Positions 17,534 to 23,803 of a stretch of DNA of 24,199 nt are shown here, one piece after another. The notes under the pieces were generated by a model. That model was not told the DNA's origin, did not search any database, and was given only the letters and a program-made list of their open reading frames with translations. Source of the stretch: Aliterella sp. RAGGC_92 (GTDB lineage Bacteria; Cyanobacteriota; Cyanobacteriia; Cyanobacteriales; Chroococcidiopsidaceae); assembly GCA_030826005.1 (NCBI GenBank), contig JAPJOW010000036.1:1-24199 (forward strand), read 5' to 3'. Within the stretch, counting starts at the first letter, position 1; each line of letters begins with the position of its first letter. The translations under genes were made by a program, and so were the position numbers.

Positions 17534-17642
17534 TAGACCTCTTGCGAAAGTATAAATTTTTTTCTTTAGTCGGCTTAAGCCGACTTCAGCTATCAGCCTG
17601 GGGTTTTAACCCTAGGCGGGTTAGGCTTTTGCAAGAGGTCTA
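17534..17642. mobile_element. 109-bp MITE-like element with terminal inverted repeats
   Basis: Both ends carry a 17-bp inverted repeat: TAGACCTCTTGCGAAAG at 17534-17550 matches the reverse complement of 17626-17642 with one mismatch. The outermost TA on each side could be a TA target duplication, as made by IS630/Tc1-mariner or some IS5-group transposases. Inside are a perfect 18-bp palindrome (AGTCGGCTTAAGCCGACT, 17568-17585) and a second hairpin (17597-17616, CCTGGGG...CCCTAGG, one G-T pair). No ORF of useful size is present, so it would need a transposase in trans. It lies 10 bases past the AIR-synthase-like stop codon. On a transcript it would fold strongly and could act as a terminator or processing site. 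Confidence 0.8.
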
Positions 17643-17652
17643 ATATTTTTCA

Positions 17653-18615
17653 TCACAATGGCGCTTTTTGAGGTGAGAAACCTGTTAGAGGCTGCTTTGC
17701 CAAATCCCAAAATACAATCGATTCTTGGTGCGAAGTGAAAATAAGTTGCGAATTGGCTTGAATTTGTCCTATTTCAGCACAAACTATATTTTGGTTGTGA
17801 AAATAGGATTGTACCGCCGCTACGTTATTGGGACGGACGCTAAGAAGAAAGCCGTAGCTAGGAAAACTTAACAGCCAACGCTCTAAAGCTAGTTCTGGGG
17901 GACAGGGAATTGCTTCTAAATTCAATACTGCACCACAGCCAGAAGTTTCTAACAACATCAATAACGTGCCGATAATTCCTCCCATGCTGATATCTTTACC
18001 CGCATCGCATAATCCGCTTTGAGCTAAGTAGGGTAAAACTTCTAATTTTTTGCGTAGCTGCGCGGGATCGGCAGTAGTTGCAGCGTTCCAAAAGTTGTAT
18101 TGGGGATGAGATGCACCTTGAAAATCGATTGCTACTAAAATGCGATCGCTATCTTGCGCTTTAAAGCTAGAAATTAATTGCTTTGCCCGTCCTAAAATGG
18201 CTACAGATAAGGCTTTATAGGGGCTGTGGCAGTTGGTATGACCGCCAACAATAGGGACGTTGTAAGCTGTTGAAGCTGCTTTCATACCTGCCCAAAGAGC
18301 GTCATTGTTAAGGCTGTTGCTCCACAATGTATCCACAACCGCGATCGGAGTGCCACCCATTGCATAGATATCGCTGACATTGACCATAATTGCCGACCAG
18401 CCCGCAAACCAGGGATCGGTATCAACTAATAACGGTAGCATCCCTTCGGCAGCTAAGAGTAAATATCCATCCCCGTCAGGAATCGCCGCACAGTCGTCTC
18501 CTAGAAGTATTTGATTGCTACTGCCAATATTTAAGGCTTGGGACGCGGTTTGAATGTCTTGCTTTTGTAAAATGCTCAGAGATTGATTTAGACGCGCAGC
18601 AAGGGACGATAACAT
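17653..18615 (-). CDS. Sll0787-type AIR synthase-related protein (Nit1C cluster)
   Basis: 320 residues related to the PurM/ThiL/SelD/HypE fold. Residues 38-50 (LLGDDCAAIPDGDG) form the N-terminal metal/ATP strand, and WFAGWSAIMVNVSDIYAMGGTPIAVVD is the family's Asp-Ile-x-Ala-Met-Gly-Gly segment. VPIVGGHTN and CDAGKDISMGGIIGTLLMLLE complete the AIRS core. Relatives use ATP to activate an oxygen or amide group, so a phosphorylation step in the Nit1C pathway is plausible but unproven. Its ATG shares a base with the stop of the GNAT gene (TAATG), so the two are translationally coupled. A MITE-like element lies immediately downstream. Confidence 0.88.
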   Translation of the reverse strand: MLSSLAARLNQSLSILQKQDIQTASQALNIGSSNQILLGDDCAAIPDGDGYLLLAAEGMLPLLVDTDPWFAGWSAIMVNVSDIYAMGGTPIAVVDTLWSNSLNNDALWAGMKAASTAYNVPIVGGHTNCHSPYKALSVAILGRAKQLISSFKAQDSDRILVAIDFQGASHPQYNFWNAATTADPAQLRKKLEVLPYLAQSGLCDAGKDISMGGIIGTLLMLLETSGCGAVLNLEAIPCPPELALERWLLSFPSYGFLLSVRPNNVAAVQSYFHNQNIVCAEIGQIQANSQLIFTSHQESIVFWDLAKQPLTGFSPQKAPL

Positions 18616-19112
18616 TAAGAGGCAAGGGTTGAATGAAGATTAAACGGACGGCTTTCGGTATTGGGGGGATAGTAATTAAGATCGGCACTCATTAAATGAT
18701 GGGGGCGATCGCAAACTGCTATTTCTTGGGTAGATTTCCAGTGCAGACGCTCGAAAAAGCGGACGTTTTGCTGTTGTACGGTAGCAAAAAACTGTTGGCA
18801 ACCCCAAGTATTAGCGGTAGTCACAGCTTTATAAATTAGTCCTTTACCAACAAGCCAGCCTTTACGATAATCTGGATGAGTCCCCAGCCTACCGCCGTAC
18901 CAAACCCCAGGTTCTACTTCATAAATTCGCACTACGCCAACTACTCGATCGTTTGGGGCAATTGCCACAATAGGATAGGCAATTTTATCAACTTCATCGC
19001 GATCGTCTCCTAAAAATAGCTGCTGTTCATGGGCAAAGATGGCACGACGCAGGGCAAAATAAGCAGTAATTTCGCGATCGCTAGTTGCTAACTTGAATTG
19101 ATAATTTGGCAT
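18615..19112 (-). CDS. Sll0786/MSMEG_0567-type GNAT N-acetyltransferase (Nit1C cluster)
   Basis: 165 residues with GNAT architecture: the N-terminal helix pair (REITAYFALRRAIFAHEQQLF), the strand YPIVAIAPNDRVVGVVRIYEVEPGVWYGGRLGTHPDYRKGWLVGKGLI with the acetyl-CoA loop near residues 75-90, and the C-terminal NVRFFERLHWKS typical of the fold. Family names tie it to nitrogen starvation (Sll0786). The acetyl acceptor is unknown. It lies 21 bases after the radical SAM gene and overlaps the AIR-synthase-like gene by one base, firmly inside the operon. Confidence 0.88.
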   Translation of the reverse strand: MPNYQFKLATSDREITAYFALRRAIFAHEQQLFLGDDRDEVDKIAYPIVAIAPNDRVVGVVRIYEVEPGVWYGGRLGTHPDYRKGWLVGKGLIYKAVTTANTWGCQQFFATVQQQNVRFFERLHWKSTQEIAVCDRPHHLMSADLNYYPPNTESRPFNLHSTLAS

Positions 19113-19133
19113 AGATGAATAAATAATTTGCTT

Positions 19134-20204
19134 TTAGTGGGTAAAACTTTGCATCGCCGAACAAGCTCCGCATTTAGCGCAACCTGCTTTAATATCCACC
19201 GCAGACATCTCCGCACTTTGTAATAATTCCCCTACTTCTTGATACAACGCCTTCATCCATTCACTTGTTGGCGTAGAATGATTTGCCAAAGGTGTGCCAC
19301 TAATCGGGACAAAAGGCACGATAAATGGATATACGCCAATTTGAATTAGGCGATCGCTCATTTCTACTAGCGACTTTAAGCTGTCTCCCAACCCCGCCAA
19401 TAAATAGGTACTCACTTGTCCCCAACCAAACACATTCACGGCGGCGCTAAATGCCTGAAAATAGTAATCTACGCTAACTGTAGCTTTACCTGGCATAATT
19501 TTGGCTCGAACTCGATCTTCTACCGCTTCTAGGTGCATTCCCAAACTATCTATTCCCGCTTCTTTCATGCGCTCAAACCAGCCAAAATCGTCTGGAGGTT
19601 CGCACTGAGCTTGAATTGGGATATTTACTTTAGCTTTGATTGCCTTAGCGCATTGGGTTAGGTATGCCGCACCGCGATCGCTTGTAAGTGGCGTTCCGGT
19701 TGTCATTACCATGTGCTTTACTCCATCTAACCGCACGGCGGCTTCAGCTACTTCGGCAAGTTGAGTAGGAGTTTTGCGCGCGATCGTTCTTCCGGCGGCT
19801 AAAGACTGCCCGATCGCGCAAAACTGACAAGAGGTGGCAGGATCGCTGTAACGAATGCAGGTTTGTAAAACAGTTGTAGCTAATACATCTTGGCTGTGTA
19901 ATAGGGCAATTTGTTTGTAAGGAATGCCGTCAGAAGTAGTTAAACTGTAAAATTTAGGTTCTGGGGGAAAAGCAACCGCCCCAATATCTTCGCCATTTAG
20001 TTGCAATCTTTGTTCTTTAATTGTGTAGGGTGAACTTGCGGCGGGATGATTAAATATAGGAATCATTACCGTTGTATTATTTATCGTTACGGCTTTATGG
20101 TCGGAAGGGCCAGCGCCACCAATGCGCCCCGCTACACCAGTTTCGGCACTAGCTAGTTTCAAACCCGCCGCCTGAAGTTCTACAATCAATTGTTGTTTAT
20201 TCAT
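19134..20204 (-). CDS. Sll0785/MSMEG_0568-type radical SAM protein (Nit1C cluster)
   Basis: 356 residues from ATG 20204, which overlaps the stop of the DUF1348 gene by four bases (ATGA); a longer frame to 20321 lies inside that gene and is rejected. Radical SAM features: candidate cluster cysteines C116, C126 and C129 (spacing CX9CX2C, not the usual CX3CX2C), MVMTTGTPLT, IPIQAQCEPPDD, GIDSLGMHLEAVEDRVRAKIMPGK and YLLAGLGDS. A C-terminal C342-X2-C345-X2-C348 group could hold a second iron-sulfur cluster. It is conserved beside Nit1 nitrilases; the reaction is unknown, presumably making or modifying the nitrilase substrate or product. Confidence 0.9.
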   Translation of the reverse strand: MNKQQLIVELQAAGLKLASAETGVAGRIGGAGPSDHKAVTINNTTVMIPIFNHPAASSPYTIKEQRLQLNGEDIGAVAFPPEPKFYSLTTSDGIPYKQIALLHSQDVLATTVLQTCIRYSDPATSCQFCAIGQSLAAGRTIARKTPTQLAEVAEAAVRLDGVKHMVMTTGTPLTSDRGAAYLTQCAKAIKAKVNIPIQAQCEPPDDFGWFERMKEAGIDSLGMHLEAVEDRVRAKIMPGKATVSVDYYFQAFSAAVNVFGWGQVSTYLLAGLGDSLKSLVEMSDRLIQIGVYPFIVPFVPISGTPLANHSTPTSEWMKALYQEVGELLQSAEMSAVDIKAGCAKCGACSAMQSFTH

Positions 20205-20614
20205 AAGCGAAACTTTCTTGCAGATTCTTGAATCGAAACATCGTTGATACTGGCGTATCGCTTTTGCATCAAACCATTGTCGGCAAATTCCCACTGTTCG
20301 TTGCCATAGGAGCGATACCAATTATCCGCCGCATCGTGCCATTCATACTCAAAACGGACAGAAATGCGATTATCAGTAAAACTCCAAAGTTCTTTTTTGA
20401 GCCGATAATCTAATTCCTTCGCCCATTTGCGCTCTAAAAAAGCCGCGATCGCTTCTCGCCCGCTAAAAAATTCGTCTCGATTGCGCCATTGGGAATCCTC
20501 GGTATAAGCTAAGGCAACTTTTTGGGGGTTGCGCGTGTTCCAAGCATCTTCCGCCGCTTGGACTTTAATTAGGGCAGTTTCGAGCGTAAATGGCGGTAAA
20601 GGCGGTTTTTCCAT
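20201..20614 (-). CDS. NTF2-like DUF1348 (SnoaL-type) protein inside the Nit1C operon
   Basis: 137 residues matching the DUF1348/NTF2-like superfamily. A helix pair (TLETALIKVQAAEDAWNTRNPQKVALAYTEDSQWRNRDEFFSGREAIAAFLERKW) is followed by the curved sheet (ELDYRLKKELWSFTDNRISVRFEYEWHDAADNWYRSYGNEQWEFADNGLMQKRYASINDVSI). In this fold the cone-shaped cavity binds small molecules and often catalyses isomerisation or dehydration, but no function is established here. It starts 19 bases after the nitrilase stop and overlaps the radical SAM start by four bases, so it is a coupled operon member. It is not one of the core Nit1C genes I know of. Confidence 0.88.
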   Translation of the reverse strand: MEKPPLPPFTLETALIKVQAAEDAWNTRNPQKVALAYTEDSQWRNRDEFFSGREAIAAFLERKWAKELDYRLKKELWSFTDNRISVRFEYEWHDAADNWYRSYGNEQWEFADNGLMQKRYASINDVSIQESARKFRL

Positions 20615-20633
20615 TGTTCTTTTGCTATTTGCT

Positions 20634-21614
20634 TTAACTTACAGATTCAGTTAGAGGATACTGCTCTAAGTCAACAGGCAATTGTGCCGGATTCATAACT
20701 GTTTGAGCCGCCAAATTTACTTGTAGTTGCAGCAATTCTGGGCGGGAGTAATGACCTACAGAATCCATCATGCGCTTGCGTTTGGTAATCAGCGAGAAAT
20801 CCAGTTCGGCGATCGCCATTCCTTCCCCTTCGGTAATTGGCGCGCACAGATGATTGCCTTCAGGAGAAATAATCGCCGTATTGCAACCCCCACTTAGCAC
20901 TTTTTGCAATTTCTCATCGCTGGTAATTTGGGCAACTTGTTCTTTTGACAGCCAACTTGTGGCATTAACAACAAAACAGCCAGCTTCTAAAGCGTGGTGG
21001 CGAATTGTAACTTCAATTTGGTCGGTAAAAATTTGTCCCACTAAAGAACCTGGAAACTGAGCGCAGTGGATTTGTTCGTGCTGCGCCATCAAAGCAAATC
21101 GCGCCAAAGGGTTGTAGTGTTCCCAACAAGCCAAAGCCCCCAACTTACCCACTGCTGTATCGACAACCTTTAACCCCGCACCGTCTCCTTGCCCCCATAC
21201 CATGCGTTCGTGATAGGTAGGGGTAATTTTGCGCCGCTTGAGTAACAAAGTCCCATCGGCATCAAAAATTAGCTGGGTATTATATAGAGAACCGCGATCG
21301 CGTTCGTTTACTCCTACTACTACGACAATTTCATAGGAACGAGCCGCTCTACTTATCGCATCGGTTACAGCACCCGGTACAGTTACAGCTTCTTCATACA
21401 ATCGCAGATGTTCTTTCCCCATAAGTACGGGCGGTTGTACGAAGGAAAAGTAAGGGTAGTAGGGAATGAAAGTTTCAGGAAACACAATTAATTGAGCGCC
21501 AGAAAGAGCCGCCGTTGCGATCGCGCTCAATACTTTTTCTGTAGTCCCATCCCGACTAAATAATACTGGGCTAATCTGGACTGCGGCGGCTCGAATTGTG
21601 CGCGAATAATCCAT
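20634..21614 (-). CDS. Nit1-subfamily nitrilase (Sll0784-like)
   Basis: 326 residues of the carbon-nitrogen hydrolase superfamily. The catalytic set is visible: E47 (VFPETFIPYYPYF), K129 (KRRKITPTYHE, with E136 close by) and nucleophile C163 (ACWEHYNPL). The ACWEHYxPL context marks true nitrilases rather than amidases, and the operon marks the Nit1 branch to which Synechocystis Nit6803 belongs. It hydrolyses nitriles to acids and ammonia. The natural substrate in this operon is unproven; Nit1C has been linked to cyanide assimilation in Pseudomonas. It starts 2 bases after the Sll0783-like stop and is followed after 19 bases by the DUF1348 gene. Confidence 0.93.
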   Translation of the reverse strand: MDYSRTIRAAAVQISPVLFSRDGTTEKVLSAIATAALSGAQLIVFPETFIPYYPYFSFVQPPVLMGKEHLRLYEEAVTVPGAVTDAISRAARSYEIVVVVGVNERDRGSLYNTQLIFDADGTLLLKRRKITPTYHERMVWGQGDGAGLKVVDTAVGKLGALACWEHYNPLARFALMAQHEQIHCAQFPGSLVGQIFTDQIEVTIRHHALEAGCFVVNATSWLSKEQVAQITSDEKLQKVLSGGCNTAIISPEGNHLCAPITEGEGMAIAELDFSLITKRKRMMDSVGHYSRPELLQLQVNLAAQTVMNPAQLPVDLEQYPLTESVS

Positions 21615-21616
21615 TT

Positions 21617-22099
21617 TTAAAGCGTCCAGGTATCGAGAATAAAGGCGTTATCTTTACGGTGCATCAAAACTAGGTCAAGAACATCAAGGGGATTAATCGG
21701 ACGAATCCCCGGAATCAAAGAGGGTTCGCCGTGTCCGTAGAGGGCTTGCAGGGCAAAGCGACAAGCATATACTTTGCCTCCTTCCGCCATAAACTTAGTT
21801 AATTGGTTGTTAAAGTTTTGTTGACCGGGGAATGGTTCATCACCAAGCTTAGGAAAGCCCCTTTGAATGCCTAATGTAACTCCTGGCCCGTAGAGTAAAA
21901 TTGCTGTTTCAAAACCTTTACGTTGCAAACGGGTTGCTTGCAATAAGTTTACAAATCCAATCGAGCCTTCAAAAGCGACAGTATGAAAGGTAACCAAAGC
22001 CTTTTCGCCGGGTTCGGCTTTGACATCGGGAAATACTTTTTCTTCGTAATCTACAAAAAAGTCACCAGTTTGGTGGGCGGGGGTTGTAACTTCAGGCAT
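21617..22099 (-). CDS. MSMEG_0572/Sll0783-family nitrogen-starvation protein, first gene of the main Nit1C transcript
   Basis: 160 residues matching the MSMEG_0572/Sll0783 family (FHTVAFEGSIGFVNLLQATRLQRKGFETAILLYGPGVTLGIQRGFPKLGDEPFPGQQ; ACRFALQALYGHGE). The alternating alpha/beta pattern with GFETAILLYGPGV is reminiscent of the DsrE-like fold; this is inference. In Synechocystis, Sll0783 is induced by nitrogen starvation and needed for polyhydroxybutyrate accumulation. Biochemical activity is unknown. ATG 22099 has a strong ribosome binding site, AAGGAT (22106-22111), six bases upstream. An NtcA-type promoter lies at 22166-22208, giving a predicted leader of about 60 bases. Confidence 0.92.
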   Translation of the reverse strand: MPEVTTPAHQTGDFFVDYEEKVFPDVKAEPGEKALVTFHTVAFEGSIGFVNLLQATRLQRKGFETAILLYGPGVTLGIQRGFPKLGDEPFPGQQNFNNQLTKFMAEGGKVYACRFALQALYGHGEPSLIPGIRPINPLDVLDLVLMHRKDNAFILDTWTL

Positions 22100-22157
22100 A
22101 GTATTATCCTTCGCAGATTTGGGCTAACGGTTTGCTAAAGTTTTATAAATCGAGTCC

Positions 22158-22305
22158 GTGCTGCTAGATTAAGTGCTACCTAAGTCCGGGTTTTGTATTT
22201 ATAAATACGAAAGTAGCAAGCCTAACAATAAGACTAGGAATAGCGATCGCACTTATTAACCACACTTCTTTTGTACCTATCTAAATCGATAGGCGATCGC
22301 ATTTA
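22158..22305 (-). repeat. Promoter-bearing direct repeat, copy 1 (before the Sll0783-like gene)
   Basis: About 148 bp, aligned with copy 2 at 23579-23729 in the same orientation. Shared: CTGNNAGATT near the left end, the NtcA box at the same offset (1421), an exact 12-mer TAACAATAAGAC (22223-22234 against 23644-23655), a HIP1 octamer, CCTANCTAAAT, and a final GCGATCGCATTTA. Similarity stops at the flavoprotein stop codon (22303-22305). The copy also holds CCTATC...GATAGG, a small hairpin that may end the flavoprotein transcript. Confidence 0.8.
22166..22208 (-). promoter_or_regulatory. NtcA-activated promoter P1 for the Sll0783/nitrilase operon
   Basis: GTATTTATAAATAC (22195-22208) is a perfect palindrome and a perfect GTA-N8-TAC NtcA site. 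Downstream on the minus strand, exactly 23 bases later, is TAATCT (22166-22171), matching the TAN3T -10 of NtcA-dependent promoters (usual spacing 20-24). The start codon of the Sll0783-like gene follows at 22099. This predicts activation by NtcA with 2-oxoglutarate under nitrogen limitation. Confidence 0.85.
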
Positions 22306-23556
22306 CAAACCAAGGGCAATCTGCCCAATAGAGCCTTTTTGACTAGCTGCAATGCGATCGCTCAAATAACCCGCATCTCTTGCTATTCCCGAAAACCGAC
22401 CCGAACCCCAAGTATATAACCAAGGTAAACCAAGGAAATATAAGCCCTCTACTGCTGTTACACCGCGATTGTGGCTGGGGTAGCCTTTGTCGTCAAATAC
22501 GGGAAGTTCTATCCAGCTAAAATCCGATTGATAACCCGTACACCAAATAACTGCTCCAATAGCTGCGTTTTGGTAGTCAAGCTGAGTAGTAGCTGTTTCT
22601 GGTTGCCAAACTGGTTGATAGGGAGGTTCTACAGGTGCTTGGATCTGACTTTTTTCAATAAATTCATCGATATTTTTTTTGATTTTTTCCGCAACCGCGT
22701 CCGCTCCGTCTAAATTTTGCTGTAAGTTATCTTTAAATTGCAGATAAACATCGCTAACACTGTTTAAAGATCCGTATAGTTGCATTCCTTCTAAAGCAAA
22801 TCGGCGTAAGTCAATTTCTCTCCCGCCATCGCGTCCAGTGACATAATGATTAGTTTTGGCGCGAACTTGCTCTTTTTGCGGATGTTCGTCAACGGGTAAA
22901 TCGTAGTAACCCATTCGATCTAACCATTCCACCACATCTTTACCGCGATATCTGCGTGGCGATCTAGGAGCGCTACCGACACATAGGTGTACTTTTTTCC
23001 CTTCTAGGTGCAAATCTTCCGCAATTTGACAGCCCGATTGTCCAGTACCTACAACTAATACATTGTCGGGTAAAGATTGGGGATTTTTATACTCAGAGGA
23101 GTGCAATTGTACGATCGCTTTGTCGAGCTTTTGGGCTAAAGGTGGGATTTTGGGGCGATGGTAATTGCCAGAGGCGATCGCAACTATATCGGCTGTATAT
23201 TCACCAATAGTAGTAGTTACAGCAAATTTACCCTGAAAACTGCGAACGCTCAATACTTCTACGCCTTCTTTGATGGGCGGCGCAAAAGAAGCGGCATAAT
23301 TTTGAATGTATCGGACAATTTGCTCTTTTTGCATAAACCCTTCTGGCTCATCACCAAAGTATTGATAACCAGGTAATTTACATTGCCAATTGGGAGTTAC
23401 CAAGCAAAAAGAATCCCAGCGTTTATAACGCCAAGAATAGCCAATAGTATTTTTTTCAAAAACAATATGCTCAAAACCTTTTTCTTTCAAACAGTAACTT
23501 AGAGACAATCCTGCTTGACCGCCGCCCACAATCACTATAGGGTAATGATTTTTCAT
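22303..23556 (-). CDS. MSMEG_0569-type flavin-dependent oxidoreductase (Nit1C cluster)
   Basis: 417 residues, flavin-monooxygenase-like. FAD-binding GGGQAG lies at 11-16 within VIVGGGQAGLSLSYCL. FEKNTIGYSWRYKRWDSFCLVTPNWQCKLPG resembles the FMO/Baeyer-Villiger region, IASGNYHRPKIP is the linker motif, and NADPH-binding GTGQSG is at 170-175. The C-terminal WCTGYQSDFSW and GLYFLGLPWLYTWGSGRFSGIARDA close the family pattern. It would use NADPH and oxygen to oxidise a small organic molecule, and is a known companion of Nit1 nitrilases. It has its own NtcA-type promoter and is flanked by direct repeats. GGAG at 23569-23572 is a weak, slightly distant ribosome binding site. Confidence 0.9.
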   Translation of the reverse strand: MKNHYPIVIVGGGQAGLSLSYCLKEKGFEHIVFEKNTIGYSWRYKRWDSFCLVTPNWQCKLPGYQYFGDEPEGFMQKEQIVRYIQNYAASFAPPIKEGVEVLSVRSFQGKFAVTTTIGEYTADIVAIASGNYHRPKIPPLAQKLDKAIVQLHSSEYKNPQSLPDNVLVVGTGQSGCQIAEDLHLEGKKVHLCVGSAPRSPRRYRGKDVVEWLDRMGYYDLPVDEHPQKEQVRAKTNHYVTGRDGGREIDLRRFALEGMQLYGSLNSVSDVYLQFKDNLQQNLDGADAVAEKIKKNIDEFIEKSQIQAPVEPPYQPVWQPETATTQLDYQNAAIGAVIWCTGYQSDFSWIELPVFDDKGYPSHNRGVTAVEGLYFLGLPWLYTWGSGRFSGIARDAGYLSDRIAASQKGSIGQIALGL

Positions 23557-23578
23557 TTCTACTTTTTACTCCAGCAAT

Positions 23579-23729
23579 GTACTGACAGATTAGATGCTGG
23601 CTGAGTAAGTGTTTTGTAGCTCTCAATACTTTGGATTTAAGTTTAACAATAAGACCAGGTGGAAGCGCGATCGCGCCAGTTGTAGGTGCGATAACCTAAC
23701 TAAATTAATAGGTAGGGCGATCGCATTTA
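23579..23729 (-). repeat. Promoter-bearing direct repeat, copy 2 (before the flavoprotein gene)
   Basis: About 151 bp, diverged direct copy of 22158-22305; identity is highest in the promoter half and in the final ATAGG...GCGATCGCATTTA. Small indels occur in the HIP1-rich right half. Beyond 23729 the sequences no longer match. Together the two copies bracket the flavoprotein gene. Confidence 0.8.
23587..23629 (-). promoter_or_regulatory. NtcA-activated promoter P2 for the flavoprotein gene
   Basis: GTATTGAGAGCTAC (minus strand, 23616-23629) fits GTA-N8-TAC. Exactly 23 bases later comes TAATCT (23587-23592), the same -10 and spacing as P1. The predicted start site is near 23580, giving a leader of about 24 bases before the ATG at 23556. 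Both promoters also share AAAAC directly after the NtcA box. Confidence 0.83.
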
Positions 23730-23744
23730 TTCTCAAGCCTTACG

Positions 23745-23760
23745 TCCTAAACTTTTAGGA
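23745..23760. terminator. Short inverted repeat downstream of the ImmA/IrrE-type gene
   Basis: TCCTAAA and TTTAGGA form a 7-bp AT-rich stem around two bases, 43 bases past the stop of the metallopeptidase gene. An outer pair TCTCAA (23731-23736) and TTGAGA (23781-23786) could extend the fold. No T-run follows, so a terminator role is only a guess. Confidence 0.3.
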
Positions 23761-23803
23761 TATTTCTATGCGATCGCTATTTGAGAGATTTTATAATAGT
23801 TAC

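Noticed and set aside
20202..20321. A 39-residue N-terminal extension of the radical SAM protein
   Set aside because: It lies in another frame of the DUF1348 gene, and ATG 20204 with its ATGA overlap gives the family-like start.
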